From Clostridium sulfidigenes (GTDB taxonomy: Bacteria > Bacillota > Clostridia > Clostridiales > Clostridiaceae), in the NCBI RefSeq assembly GCF_000732635.1, contig NZ_JPMD01000018.1:1-42404 (forward strand): a stretch of 42,404 bases of DNA. Reading direction: 5' to 3'. The notes under the pieces are model-generated. The model was not told where the DNA came from. It ran no database searches and saw only the letters and a program-made list of their open reading frames with translations. Positions 26,735-36,070 of the stretch are shown here, in pieces (position 1 is the stretch's first letter; every line of letters starts with the position of its first letter). A program made the translations under genes and the position numbers.

Positions 26735-26877
26735 AACCAGGATAAGAACTTTAAAATGGTTGTAATAAAATGTAAAAATAATCAGATAATTATTTTATGG
26801 AAAAAAAAGGTAATTAAATATTGTAATAGAATAATAATAATAGAATCAATATGGTATTAATTAAGGGGAGAGAGATT

Positions 26878-27444
26878 ATGAGTAATTGTTGCGGTAAAAA
26901 TATCTGTTTTTATTATTATGGAGAGGATCATTTGGTGATTAATCTATATAAATACATAAAACAGCAAATAGAAAATAATAACTATGTTTATCTTTATGTA
27001 GATGAAGATATATATAAATTACTTACTAATAATTTAGATTCAAATGAAAGATTAATGATAGAAAATATTAAGATGAGTAGTATATTAATGTCATCCTATA
27101 ATGAAAATATAAACTCTACCATGATTTCAAAGTTTTTTAGAGATCTTAAAGCCAAAGCTTCAAATTCAGGATTTTGGGGAGGTTGCTTTATAATAGATGG
27201 TGCTAAGATATTAAATAATACATGCAATACAATATTTCAAGAATTTATTAAAGCTTTATCTAATATATGCGAAGAGGAACGTATAGATATATTGACATCC
27301 TATGACTTTTTAGATTATGTAAATAGAGGAAAAACTATTACTGAAGACATTATGAGAGGCTCCTATAAATACCATGATTATAGGATGTTTGGAAATGAAA
27401 TTTTACCAATAGAATCCTTTCAAGTAGAGAGTAATATAGTATAG
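26878..27444 (+). CDS. MEDS-domain-like (DcmR-type sensory) protein
   Basis: 188 residues from the ATG at 26878, which has an AAGGGGAGA site; an upstream ATG (26851) precedes that site. The start NCCGKNICFYYYGEDHLVINLYKYIKQQ, then NYVYLYVDED, resembles the opening of the MEDS domain (the sensory domain of DcmR-like regulators), and a late segment, IDILTSYDFLDYVNRG, resembles its end. The middle carries FRDLKAKASNSGFWGG, a plausible helix-strand unit. There is no attached output domain, so it would act as a stand-alone sensor or scaffold. The N-terminal CC pair may bind a metal, but this is speculative. The match is by eye and distant. Confidence 0.55.
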   Translation: MSNCCGKNICFYYYGEDHLVINLYKYIKQQIENNNYVYLYVDEDIYKLLTNNLDSNERLMIENIKMSSILMSSYNENINSTMISKFFRDLKAKASNSGFWGGCFIIDGAKILNNTCNTIFQEFIKALSNICEEERIDILTSYDFLDYVNRGKTITEDIMRGSYKYHDYRMFGNEILPIESFQVESNIV

Positions 27445-27512
27445 AAAAATTTGGCTATTACATTCTCTTATAGGTAATAAAGTTCTATAGAAAAGAGTGA
27501 TAAATAAGTCTA

Positions 27513-27540
27513 TTGACACACATAACGGCTATGATATTAT
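27513..27540 (+). promoter_or_regulatory. Promoter of the first HesB-like gene
   Basis: TTGACA, a 16-base spacer, TATTAT, about 100 bases before the start codon. Confidence 0.5.
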
Positions 27541-27639
27541 ATAAATATAAATGACATTGAAATTATTTATATTTAATGTCATAAAGATTTAATTATATCG
27601 AGATAATAGTTAGTATATATAGAAAAGAGGAAGAAAAAT

Positions 27640-27969
27640 ATGTCAATAGTTAATATAAGTGATAAAGCTACTACTGAATTCTTACAATTTTTAAAGGATA
27701 ATGAAGTTACCACAGATACAGTAAGAATTCATTTTGCAGGTATGGGTTGTGGTGGTGCTGTATTTAATCTAGTTTTAGATGAGAAAAAAGATACTGATAA
27801 CATAGAAGTAGTAGAAGGACTTACATTTTTAGTAGATAAGGGAGTTACTGAGCAATTTGGTGAATTAACAATTCTTTCTGCAGACGAAAATGGTAGAGGT
27901 GGGTTCTCAATAGAACCAGAAAAAAAACCAGAAGGTGGCGGTTGTGCTGGTTGCACAAGTTGCGGTTAA
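27640..27969 (+). CDS. HesB/IscA-like protein, cysteine form
   Basis: A 109-aa HesB-like protein, a family tied to iron-sulfur cluster assembly or carriage. Cys37 in the GMGCGG motif aligns with the first conserved cysteine of the HesB domain. The C-terminus carries a cysteine-rich tail (GGGCAGCTSCG) instead of the classical CGCG. The next gene is a tandem copy of the same length with 18 residue differences by my count, one of them TGA in place of this cysteine codon. It has its own promoter-like pair and its own terminator, so the two are separate transcription units. No isc or suf genes lie nearby. Confidence 0.9.
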   Translation: MSIVNISDKATTEFLQFLKDNEVTTDTVRIHFAGMGCGGAVFNLVLDEKKDTDNIEVVEGLTFLVDKGVTEQFGELTILSADENGRGGFSIEPEKKPEGGGCAGCTSCG

Positions 27970-27996
27970 ATTTAATAAATAATAATTATATTACTG

Positions 27997-28036
27997 AAAG
28001 TGCAGTGTTAAACTTGTTTAATATTGCACTTTTTTT
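27997..28036 (+). terminator. Terminator after first HesB-like gene
   Basis: AAAGTGCAGTGTTAAA pairs end to end with TTTAATATTGCACTTT (two G-U), followed by a T-run. A diverged copy follows the second HesB-like gene, so the duplication included this terminator. Confidence 0.85.
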
Positions 28037-28138
28037 AGTATGTATATTTATTTCAAATAAAATCTATTAATAAATCCAATGATAAATACAATTGACATTC
28101 ATAGTAATATTTATTAGTGTAATAAATATGTAGATTCA

Positions 28139-28167
28139 TTGACATAATAGTAATGTATCTATAAAAC
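28139..28167 (+). promoter_or_regulatory. Promoter-like pair of the selenoprotein gene
   Basis: TTGACA, a 17-base spacer, TAAAAC, 24 bases before the start codon. A second TTGACA lies at 28092. The -10 match is weak. Confidence 0.4.
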
Positions 28168-28191
28168 TGAAAAGGAAAAGAGGTAAAAATT

Positions 28192-28521
28192 ATGTCAACA
28201 GTTAAAATAAGTGATAAAGCTACCGTTGAGTTCTTACAATTTTTAAAAGATAATGAAGTTACAGCAGATACAGTAAGAATTCATTTTGCAGGTATGGGAT
28301 GAGGCGGCCCAACATTTAATCTAGTTTTAGATGAAAAAAAAGATACTGATAACACAGAGGTTGTGGAAGGACTTACATTTTTAGTAGATAAATCTGTAAA
28401 TGAACAATTTGGAGCTCTTACTATTCTTTCAGGTGAAGAGAATGGTAGAGGTGGATTCTCTATAGAGCCTGAAAAGCAAGCTGAAGGTGGCGGATGTTCA
28501 AGTTGTAGCAGCTGCGGCTAG
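28192..28521 (+). CDS. HesB-like selenoprotein (TGA at codon 37 read as selenocysteine)
   Basis: The frame runs 109 codons from an ATG with an AGAGG site to TAG, with a single internal TGA at 28300-28302. That codon aligns exactly with Cys37 of the tandem copy (GMG-Sec-GG against GMGCGG). Everything else is conserved: the same length, no gap, no second stop, and changes that are mostly conservative, including the cysteine tail GGGCSSCSSCG. As I recall, the HesB-like family TIGR01911 is known to include selenoproteins with selenocysteine at this position. A hairpin at 28315-28336 (ATCTA-GTTT-TAGAT) has its G-starting loop 21 bases after TGA, inside the range for bacterial SECIS elements. Read without selenocysteine it would be a 36-aa fragment or a pseudogene. 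Confidence 0.88.
28315..28336 (+). promoter_or_regulatory. Candidate bacterial SECIS hairpin
   Basis: ATCTA-GTTT-TAGAT, extended by TTT/AAA across one mismatch. The loop begins with G and starts 22 bases after the TGA codon. The same hairpin is present in the cysteine copy of the gene, so it permits but does not prove selenocysteine insertion. Confidence 0.4.
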
Positions 28522-28548
28522 TGCATAAACAAAATCTAATTTAAAGGT

Positions 28549-28597
28549 AAAAGTGCAATGTTAACTTTATTTAGCATTGTACTTTTCATTTTTTAAT
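28549..28597 (+). terminator. Terminator of the selenoprotein gene
   Basis: AAAAGTGCAATG pairs with CATTGTACTTTT (one G-U), followed by a T-rich stretch. Diverged copy of the terminator after the first HesB-like gene. Confidence 0.75.
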
Positions 28598-28689
28598 ATA
28601 CTTATTTCCATCTATAGAAAACATAACTGAGTATAAAACTTTTTATATTGTTTAAACTAATGGTAACAAATAAGTAGGAGGGAAATATT

Positions 28690-28860
28690 ATGGCAAAAGC
28701 AGGAATGAGAAGACCAGATCCAAAAGATTCACATGGTACAGAAAGTAATAAGCATAATCACTTTCCTAAAAATGAAGTTCATCCAGTACCAGAGCTTCAA
28801 GGAAGAGCTAAAACTTCTGATAAGAAATCTAAACCAATTAGCTATGATGGAAAATGGTAA
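28690..28860 (+). CDS. Small conserved-looking protein, 56 aa
   Basis: A short gene with a strong AGGAGGG site 7 bases before the ATG. The protein is hydrophilic and basic, with many Pro, His, Lys and Asn: it starts MAKAGMRRPDPKDSHGTE and contains NKHNHFPKNEVHPVPELQG. No membrane segment, signal or obvious fold; it may be disordered. I believe small proteins with this opening occur in other clostridia but cannot name a function. It sits between the selenoprotein gene and miaB with a terminator after it, so it is probably expressed alone. Confidence 0.75.
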   Translation: MAKAGMRRPDPKDSHGTESNKHNHFPKNEVHPVPELQGRAKTSDKKSKPISYDGKW

Positions 28861-28928
28861 AATAATGTGAGAATAAAAATAAAGTACAAATTATGGTAGC
28901 AATTTAAACTAAAAGAAGTAATAAGCAG

Positions 28929-28960
28929 CACTTACTTAAATAAAGAGTAGGTGCTTTTAT
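28929..28960 (+). terminator. Terminator after the 56-aa protein gene
   Basis: AGCACTTAC and GTAGGTGCTT form a stem (one G-U) followed by TTTATT, about 70 bases past the stop. Confidence 0.65.
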
Positions 28961-29028
28961 TATGGTTAGATTACATAGTTTAAAGGATTAATCATTACTT
29001 ACTAGACTTTCTTTTTATATCTTTTATA

Positions 29029-29037
29029 TGCTATAAT
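29029..29037 (+). promoter_or_regulatory. Extended -10 promoter of miaB
   Basis: TGCTATAAT, an exact TGnTATAAT, lies 39 bases before the start codon. The -35 region is poor. Confidence 0.55.
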
Positions 29038-29076
29038 ACTATAGAAATTCAAAAGGAAAAATGGAGGAAATAGTAA

Positions 29077-30435
29077 ATGAATGAAAATAATAAGATTGAT
29101 ATATATGGTCTAAATAAAAAATTAAAATACTTTATAGAAACATGGGGTTGTCAAATGAATGAAGAGGACTCCGAAAAATTATCTGGTGGATTAAAACCAT
29201 TAGGATATGTAAGAACTGACTCTAAAGAAGAGGCGGATATAATAATCTTTAATACATGTTGTGTTAGGGAAAATGCTGAGCAAAAGGTAGATGGAAACCT
29301 AGGGGCTTTAAAAAAACTAAAAAAAGAGAACCCTAATAAGGTTATTGCTGTTACAGGTTGCATGATGCAACAAGAGGGAATGGCAGACAAAATAATAGGC
29401 AAGTTTCCTTTTGTAGACATAATTATAGGAACTCATAATGCTTATAAGTTTACAGAATATCTTGGAAGAGCTTTAGGTGGCGAAAGACCTATAGTAGAAA
29501 TTTGGGATAAAGAAGCAGATATAATAGAAGGAGCTCCTATTGATAGAGCAAGTACTATAAAAGGCTTTGTTACAATAATGTATGGTTGTAACAACTTCTG
29601 TACTTATTGTATAGTTCCCCATGTAAGAGGACGTGAAAGAAGTAGAAACTCTGCTGAAATAATAAAAGAGATAGAGAGTATGGTTAAAGAGGGATATAAA
29701 GAAATCACCCTTCTTGGACAAAATGTTAACTCCTATGGTAAGGGATTAGACGAAAATATTAACTTTGCAGAACTTTTAAGAAGAATAAATGAAGTAGATG
29801 GTATTGAGAGAGTGAAATTTATGACTTCTCATCCAAAGGACTTAAGTGATGAAGTAATTGATGTAATTGCAGCTGGAGATAAGTTATGTGAATCTATTCA
29901 TCTTCCAGTACAATCTGGATCATCAAGAATATTAAAAAAGATGAATAGACACTATACTAGAGAGCAGTATTTAGAATCAATTAGAAAAATTAAAGAAAGA
30001 ATTCCTAATGTAGCATTAACTACAGATATAATTGTAGGATTCCCAGGAGAAACTGAAGAGGATTTTGAAGATACTTTAAGTCTAGTTAAAGAAGTTGAGT
30101 ATGATTCTGCCTTTACCTTCTTATATTCTAGAAGGGGTGGTACTCCTGCAGACTTAATGTTTGACCAAGTAGATGAAAAAGTTAAAAAAGATAGATTCAA
30201 TAGATTAGTTGAAGTCGTTAATGAAATTTCTGCTAAGAAAAATAAGCTTTATGATGGGAAAATTGTTGAAGTTCTTGTAGAAGGTGAAAGTAAAAGTGAT
30301 GATACAAAATTAACCGGAAGGACAAGAACAAGTAAACTAGTTAATTTTACTGGTAATAAAGAAAATATAGGTAAGTTAGTTAATGTTAAAATCACTAAAG
30401 CAAATTCTTTTTCATTAATAGGAGAAGAAGTATAA
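29077..30435 (+). CDS. miaB: tRNA-2-methylthio-N6-isopentenyladenosine synthase
   Basis: Radical-SAM methylthiotransferase that adds the 2-methylthio group to i6A37 of tRNAs reading UNN codons. The 452-aa protein has the three classic parts. The UPF0004 domain carries auxiliary-cluster cysteines Cys25 (TWGCQMN), Cys61 (NTCCVRENA) and Cys95 (TGCMMQQ). The radical-SAM domain has CNNFCTYC (Cys171/175/178) and [12 protein letters not shown]-terminal TRAM domain spans about 380-445. AGGAGG-like site before the ATG. Its substrate modification is made by MiaA, encoded further along this cluster. A small hairpin terminator separates it from mutS, so read-through may be partial. Confidence 0.97.
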   Translation: MNENNKIDIYGLNKKLKYFIETWGCQMNEEDSEKLSGGLKPLGYVRTDSKEEADIIIFNTCCVRENAEQKVDGNLGALKKLKKENPNKVIAVTGCMMQQEGMADKIIGKFPFVDIIIGTHNAYKFTEYLGRALGGERPIVEIWDKEADIIEGAPIDRASTIKGFVTIMYGCNNFCTYCIVPHVRGRERSRNSAEIIKEIESMVKEGYKEITLLGQNVNSYGKGLDENINFAELLRRINEVDGIERVKFMTSHPKDLSDEVIDVIAAGDKLCESIHLPVQSGSSRILKKMNRHYTREQYLESIRKIKERIPNVALTTDIIVGFPGETEEDFEDTLSLVKEVEYDSAFTFLYSRRGGTPADLMFDQVDEKVKKDRFNRLVEVVNEISAKKNKLYDGKIVEVLVEGESKSDDTKLTGRTRTSKLVNFTGNKENIGKLVNVKITKANSFSLIGEEV

Positions 30436-30458
30436 AAGCGACTTTGTCGCTTTTTTTA
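30434..30458 (+). terminator. Small terminator between miaB and mutS
   Basis: AAGCGAC-TTT-GTCGCTT followed by TTTTT, overlapping the end of miaB. The 7-bp stem with a triloop is compact but has a good T-run. A frame extending mutS upstream would start inside it. Confidence 0.75.
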
Positions 30459-30482
30459 AATAATTATGAAGGAGAGATATAT

Positions 30483-33107
30483 ATGGCATTAACTCCAATG
30501 ATGCAACAATATTTTCAAATTAAAGATAAATATAAAGAATGTATCTTATTTTTCAGACTAGGCGATTTCTATGAAATGTTCTTTGATGATGCTAAAGTTG
30601 CATCAAAGGAGTTAGAGTTAACACTAACGGGAAGAGATTGCGGTCTTGAAGAAAGAGCTCCTATGTGTGGGATTCCTTTTCATGCAGCTAAGAATTATAT
30701 TGGAGCCTTAATATCAAAAGGGTTTAAGGTAGCTATTTGTGAGCAGGTAGAAGATCCAGCAGTGGCTAAGGGAATTGTAAAGCGTGATGTAGTAAAAATT
30801 TATACCCCAGGAACTTACACAGAAGCTTCCTATTTAGATGAGAGTAAAAATAGCTATACAGCTAGTTTATATGTGAAGGAAAATCACATTGCATTGGCCT
30901 TTTGTGATGTGTCTACAGGGGATTTCTATACTACTGAATTTAAATATAATATTAATGTACTTATAGATGAGCTATGTAAATTTAATCCTCGAGAGATAAT
31001 TATTACAGAAAACTTTAACCAAGAGATTATGGATGAAATTATAAGTAGAACATCCTTTTATATATCCCACTTCCAAGATGATAATTTTAATATGGAAGAA
31101 GAAGATCTTAAAGAACAATTCTTGAACATAGAAATAGATAAATTATCAGAAATAGTAACTAAAACTTGTAATGGATTAATTAGATATATAAAAGAAACTC
31201 AAAAGGTTTCCTTGACTCATATAAACCATATAGAGATATATGATATCTGCACCTATATGACCATAGATGTTAACTCAAGAAGAAACCTTGAACTGGTGGA
31301 GAATATCAGAGATAAAGGAAAAACAGGAACTCTTTTATGGGTTATAGATAAAACCAATACATCTATGGGTGGAAGAAGAATTAGGAAGTGGTTAGAAGAG
31401 CCTCTAATTATTAAGGAAGATATTTTAAATAGACAAGATGCCATTGAAGAGTTTACCAAGAATATAATCTTAATGGAAGATTTAAAGGAAGCTTTAAATA
31501 GCATTTATGATATTGAGAGATTAGTTGGTAAAATAAGCTCTACTGCAATAAATGCAAAGGAACTTATATCATTAAAGCATTCCATTGCTAAAGTTCCAAG
31601 GATTAAAGAACTTATTTCTAATCTTACAAGTCCTTTAATGAAGGATGTTTATTCTAACTTAGATGAGCTAAGAGATATTTGGACTTTTCTCGAAAGCTCT
31701 ATTATGGATGAACCTTCTTTGTCTGTTAAGGAAGGTAATATTATTAAAACTGGTTATAATTCATTAGTAGATGAATTAAGAGAAAGTAAAACTAACGGAA
31801 AGCTTTGGCTTGCAAATTTAGAAAATGAAGAGAGAATAGCTACAGGTATAAAATCCCTTAAGATTTCTTATAATAAGGTTTTTGGATATTATATAGAAGT
31901 TACAAAATCTAATCTTTCCTCAGTGCCAGAAGGAAGATATATTAGAAAACAAACTTTGTCTAATGCTGAAAGATATATAACTCCTGAGCTTAAGGAGATG
32001 GAAGATAAAATCTTAGGAGCAGAAGAGAAATTAATTGCTCTTGAATATTCTATATTTACAGAGATTAGAGAGAAATTAGAAGAAAATATAGAGAGAATGA
32101 AAAATACAGCTAAGCTTATATCTGAAATTGACTGTATATGGGCTTTGGCTATGGTTGCTAGAGAACATAACTATGTGAAGCCTGTAATTAATACTGAGGG
32201 AATCATAGAAATTCAAGATGGTAGGCACCCAGTTGTAGAAGTCATTACAAAGGCAAATAGCTTTATATCTAATGATACTACCTTAGATCTTGAAGATAAT
32301 AGACTTATGTTAATTACTGGTCCTAATATGGCTGGTAAGTCTACATATATGAGACAGGTAGCTTTAATTACATTATTAGCTCAAATGGGAAGTTTTGTTC
32401 CTGCCAAAGAAGCAAATGTTTCTATTTGTGATAAAATATTTACTAGGATAGGAGCTTCTGATGACTTAGCTGGTGGTAAGAGTACCTTCATGGTAGAAAT
32501 GTGGGAAGTATCAAATATTCTTAATAATGCTACCAATAAGAGTTTGGTTCTTCTTGATGAAGTTGGTAGAGGTACTAGTACCTACGATGGACTTAGCATT
32601 GCATGGGCAGTTATAGAGTATATATGTAAAAATTCAAATATTAAATGCAAAACCCTATTTGCCACTCATTATCATGAATTAACTAAGCTAGAAGGAGAAA
32701 TTCCAGGCGTGAAGAATTATTCTATTTCAGCAAAAAAAGTAGATAATAATATTATATTCTTACGTAAAATTATAAAGGGTGGAGCAGATGAATCTTATGG
32801 TATAGAGGTTGCTAAGCTTGCTGGATTACCTTCAGCAGTAATTACTAGAGCAAGAGAAATTTTAGAAACTTTAGAAGATGGCACTTCAAAAGATATAATC
32901 AAAGAAGAAGCGAAAACTGTAATTCCAACTACAGAGAAATTAGAAAAAATAGAAAAAGAAATTTGTTTAACTCAGCAAATAGCTTTTGAAGATGTAGCTA
33001 TGCAAAACCTAATTGACGAAATTAAATCTATAGATGTACTTAATCTTACACCTATGGATGGATTTAATAAATTATACGATATTATAAAAAAAGCTAAGAA
33101 TATATAG
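30483..33107 (+). CDS. mutS: DNA mismatch recognition protein MutS
   Basis: The 874-aa mismatch sensor of post-replicative repair. The frame is open from a TTG at 30444 within the miaB terminator, but the GAAGGAGAG site sets the start at ATG 30483. The mismatch-reading Phe-X-Glu motif is in [13 protein letters not shown] near residue 25-37. The lever and clamp regions run through the middle. The ABC-type ATPase near 610-790 has [13 protein letters not shown] (Walker A), [14 protein letters not shown] (Walker B/signature) and FATHYHEL. The C-terminal helices end in [14 protein letters not shown]. Cotranscribed with mutL, 29 bases downstream. Confidence 0.98.
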   Translation: MALTPMMQQYFQIKDKYKECILFFRLGDFYEMFFDDAKVASKELELTLTGRDCGLEERAPMCGIPFHAAKNYIGALISKGFKVAICEQVEDPAVAKGIVKRDVVKIYTPGTYTEASYLDESKNSYTASLYVKENHIALAFCDVSTGDFYTTEFKYNINVLIDELCKFNPREIIITENFNQEIMDEIISRTSFYISHFQDDNFNMEEEDLKEQFLNIEIDKLSEIVTKTCNGLIRYIKETQKVSLTHINHIEIYDICTYMTIDVNSRRNLELVENIRDKGKTGTLLWVIDKTNTSMGGRRIRKWLEEPLIIKEDILNRQDAIEEFTKNIILMEDLKEALNSIYDIERLVGKISSTAINAKELISLKHSIAKVPRIKELISNLTSPLMKDVYSNLDELRDIWTFLESSIMDEPSLSVKEGNIIKTGYNSLVDELRESKTNGKLWLANLENEERIATGIKSLKISYNKVFGYYIEVTKSNLSSVPEGRYIRKQTLSNAERYITPELKEMEDKILGAEEKLIALEYSIFTEIREKLEENIERMKNTAKLISEIDCIWALAMVAREHNYVKPVINTEGIIEIQDGRHPVVEVITKANSFISNDTTLDLEDNRLMLITGPNMAGKSTYMRQVALITLLAQMGSFVPAKEANVSICDKIFTRIGASDDLAGGKSTFMVEMWEVSNILNNATNKSLVLLDEVGRGTSTYDGLSIAWAVIEYICKNSNIKCKTLFATHYHELTKLEGEIPGVKNYSISAKKVDNNIIFLRKIIKGGADESYGIEVAKLAGLPSAVITRAREILETLEDGTSKDIIKEEAKTVIPTTEKLEKIEKEICLTQQIAFEDVAMQNLIDEIKSIDVLNLTPMDGFNKLYDIIKKAKNI

Positions 33108-33136
33108 ATAAAATAATTATTTAAGGTGGGTGTATT

Positions 33137-34990
33137 ATGAGAAGAATCAATTTATTATCTGAAAACACTGCCAATAAAATTGCAGCAGGAGAGGTTGTTG
33201 AAAGAGCTAGTTCTGTTGTTAAGGAATTAGTGGAAAACAGCCTTGATGCTGACAGTAAAAACATAACTATTGAAATAGAAGATAGTGGCAATAAGCTTAT
33301 AAGAATCACAGATGATGGACGTGGTATTCATCCTGAAGATATAAAAATAGCTTTTTTGCCTCATGGTACAAGTAAGATAAGTTCCGTAGAGGATATTTAC
33401 GATATTCAATCCTTTGGATTTCGTGGAGAAGCTCTTGCTAGTATAGCTGCTGTTTCAAAGGTAAGACTAAAATCAAGGATGGAAGCTTTTGATTATGGTA
33501 GAGAGATCTATATTGAAGGTGGAAAAGTAATCTATGAGAAAGATGTAGGTTGTAATTTAGGAACGGAAATTGAAGTTAAAGATTTATTCTTCAATACTCC
33601 AGGGAGGCAAAAGTTTCTAAAATCACCTCAAAGAGAAAAATCTATAATAAATGACTTGGTATTAAAGCTAGCTCTAGGAAATTATAAGACTTCTATAACC
33701 TTAATTAATGATGGAAAACAAACCCTTAGAACCTTTAGTGAAGATGAACTAGATAAAACCCTTAGAATTTTATATGGAAAAGAAGTATATGAAAATGTAA
33801 TACCAATAGAAAACCATAGCGATATTTTATCTGTATATGGATATATTGGAAAAGAGAGTATTAGTAGAGGGAGTAGAAATAGACAAAGCATTTTTGTAAA
33901 TAAGAGACTTATTAAAAGTTCTTTAATAACTGCTGCAGTAGAGAATGCATTTAAATCCTTTATTATGGTAAATAAATTTCCCTTCTTCGTTATACACATT
34001 GATATATTTCCAGAATTTATAGATCCCAATGTACATCCAACTAAAAATGAAGTTAAGTTTTTAGAGGAAAGAGTTTTATTTAAAACTATATTTGATGGAG
34101 TTCATAGTGCATTAAAAGAAAGCTTAAAGAAGAGTTTTATTATACCAGAAGAAATAGAGGATTTAGCTATAGTTCAAGAGGATAAACTACATAAAAGCTA
34201 TACTTCTTCAGAACCTAGTCAAATTGGATATTTAAATGATAATCACTATACTAGTGAGGATAATAATTTAGGTTATAATAAGGATTTGGGATTTAATAAA
34301 GAAGTAAATTATAATGACAAACCTTCTTATATAAGAGAAATTCCTATTGAAAATCAAGTTGAACCTAAAGGAGATAATATATATTATAATAAGGAAATAT
34401 CAAGGATTCCTAAAATTCCACCAATTAAACTTATTGGACAGTGCTTTAATAGTTATATAATTGGTGAATATTTAGATGAATTGTATTTAATTGATCAGCA
34501 TGCTGCTCATGAGAAGATATTATTTGAAAAGTATAGAAAAAATATAGGTAATTTCAATGTGGTAAGTCAGATTTTAGCTGTACCTACAATCATTCCATTA
34601 ACCTTTGATGAATATGCAATTTATAAAGATAATGAAGAAATTTTCTTAAATGCAGGATTTATGGTTGAAAGTTTTGGCGAAAATGACGTGTTAGTTAGAG
34701 AGGTTCCAGTGTTTTTGGGGAAACCTCATATAAACAATTTATTTCATGATATGATAGAAAATATAAAATCCATGGGCAGTGGTTTAACCATAGATATAAA
34801 ATATGATAAAATAGCTTCTCTTGCTTGTAAGGCAGCTGTAAAAGCTAATGATAAATTATCAGATGTAGAGATTTTATCCCTCCTTGAAGAGTTAAGGTAT
34901 ATAGATGAACCATTTACATGTCCACATGGTAGACCTACTATAATTAAATATTCATTAAAGGAAATAGAAAAAAGTTTTAAAAGAATTTAG
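33137..34990 (+). CDS. mutL: DNA mismatch repair endonuclease MutL
   Basis: 617-aa GHKL ATPase that couples MutS to strand removal. The N-terminal ATPase has NKIAAGEVVERASSVVKELV (catalytic Glu30, Mg ligand Asn34), DDGRGI and FGFRGEAL. The linker (about 345-430) is asparagine/tyrosine-rich and poorly conserved. The C-terminal domain contains DQHAAHEKILFE (453-464), ACKAA and CPHGRPT, the metal-binding set of endonuclease-type MutL. So this organism nicks with MutL itself, as expected where MutH is absent. Start with an AAGGTGGG site. It is followed by miaA after 18 bases. Confidence 0.98.
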   Translation: MRRINLLSENTANKIAAGEVVERASSVVKELVENSLDADSKNITIEIEDSGNKLIRITDDGRGIHPEDIKIAFLPHGTSKISSVEDIYDIQSFGFRGEALASIAAVSKVRLKSRMEAFDYGREIYIEGGKVIYEKDVGCNLGTEIEVKDLFFNTPGRQKFLKSPQREKSIINDLVLKLALGNYKTSITLINDGKQTLRTFSEDELDKTLRILYGKEVYENVIPIENHSDILSVYGYIGKESISRGSRNRQSIFVNKRLIKSSLITAAVENAFKSFIMVNKFPFFVIHIDIFPEFIDPNVHPTKNEVKFLEERVLFKTIFDGVHSALKESLKKSFIIPEEIEDLAIVQEDKLHKSYTSSEPSQIGYLNDNHYTSEDNNLGYNKDLGFNKEVNYNDKPSYIREIPIENQVEPKGDNIYYNKEISRIPKIPPIKLIGQCFNSYIIGEYLDELYLIDQHAAHEKILFEKYRKNIGNFNVVSQILAVPTIIPLTFDEYAIYKDNEEIFLNAGFMVESFGENDVLVREVPVFLGKPHINNLFHDMIENIKSMGSGLTIDIKYDKIASLACKAAVKANDKLSDVEILSLLEELRYIDEPFTCPHGRPTIIKYSLKEIEKSFKRI

Positions 34991-35008
34991 TATGAAGGGA
35001 TTAAAGCA

Positions 35009-35950
35009 ATGAAAGATTTATTTATATTAGCAGGACCTACTGGTATTGGCAAAACAAAGATTTCAATTCATATTGCCAAAGAACTTAATGGGGAAATAAT
35101 ATCTGCTGATTCTATGCAGATATATAAGAAGATGGATATTGGATCTGCTAAGATATCCTCAGAAGAGATGAATGGTGTGAAGCATCATCTCATTGATTTT
35201 TTAGATCCTAGTGAAAACTTCAGTGTGGCAGAATTTAGTTCTTTGGCAAAGGAAAGCATTGAAGAAATAAGTAGTGAAAATAAGCTTCCCATGCTGGTAG
35301 GCGGCACTGGGCTTTATATTAATTCTCTTATTTATAACTATAGTTTTGCTGAAACTAATAAAGATGAAGCTTATCGCAAAGAACTAGAACAGTTAGCCTT
35401 AGAAAATGGAGTAGAATATGTTCATGAGCTGTTAAAAGCCGTTGATGAAGTGAGTTATAACAAGTTATATCCAAATGATCTTAAAAGGGTAATTAGAGCT
35501 TTAGAGGTTTATAAGGTAACGGGAATTCCTATATCTGAAGCAGCTAAAAATGATGAGATTTTTGATATACCGTACAAAGTTTATTATTATGTATTAAATA
35601 TGAATAGAGATAAGCTTTATGAAAGAATTAATCATCGTGTTGACTTAATGCTAGACGCTGGTCTTCTAGAAGAAGTAATAAGGTTAGAAAAAGAAGGATA
35701 TACCACAGATATGCAATCTATGAAGGGAATAGGTTATAAAGAGCTATTACAACATCTTCATGGTGAAGTTTCTAAAGAGAAGGCTATAGAAAATATAAAG
35801 CAATTTAGTAGAAATTATGCAAAACGTCAGCTTACTTGGTTTAGAAAAGATCCAAGGGTTAAGTGGATAGACAAGGATGATTTTTCTAATGATGAGGATG
35901 TAGCAAAATTTATTATTAATGATTATAAAGAGAAAAAATATAAAGACTAA
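35009..35950 (+). CDS. miaA: tRNA dimethylallyltransferase
   Basis: Transfers a dimethylallyl group to N6 of A37 in tRNAs, making the substrate of MiaB. The 313 residues include the P-loop GPTGIGKT (9-16), [17 protein letters not shown] (34-50), the DXXXP region around [13 protein letters not shown], and [13 protein letters not shown]. The tRNA-binding insert and the ending [21 protein letters not shown] are typical. It follows mutL closely and is probably in the same transcript. The usual downstream neighbour hfq is not found here. Confidence 0.97.
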   Translation: MKDLFILAGPTGIGKTKISIHIAKELNGEIISADSMQIYKKMDIGSAKISSEEMNGVKHHLIDFLDPSENFSVAEFSSLAKESIEEISSENKLPMLVGGTGLYINSLIYNYSFAETNKDEAYRKELEQLALENGVEYVHELLKAVDEVSYNKLYPNDLKRVIRALEVYKVTGIPISEAAKNDEIFDIPYKVYYYVLNMNRDKLYERINHRVDLMLDAGLLEEVIRLEKEGYTTDMQSMKGIGYKELLQHLHGEVSKEKAIENIKQFSRNYAKRQLTWFRKDPRVKWIDKDDFSNDEDVAKFIINDYKEKKYKD

Positions 35951-35981
35951 GTTAATTTTAAATATTGTATAAGATATATAG

Positions 35982-36027
35982 ATAGCTATAAATATTAAGG
36001 AATTATTTGCTTAATATTTATAGCTAT
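35982..36027. repeat. Perfect 18-bp inverted repeat between miaA and the ynbB-like gene
   Basis: Arms ATAGCTATAAATATTAAG and its exact complement flank a 10-base loop (36000-36009). No T-run follows on either strand, so it is not a standard terminator. It occupies the place where many Firmicutes carry hfq. Confidence 0.75.
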
Positions 36028-36070
36028 GTTAGTATTAGAATGTTATTTTATGTTTAAGGAGCGATTTTTT

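Noticed and set aside
26571..26877. T-box leader for asnB
   Set aside because: I found no GGGTGGTACCGCG-like T-box sequence and no long leader; the promoter lies about 36 bases from the start.
28192..28521. Second HesB-like gene as a pseudogene broken by TGA
   Set aside because: The stop falls exactly on the conserved cysteine codon, no other damage is present, the cysteine tail is kept, and selenocysteine is known in this family.
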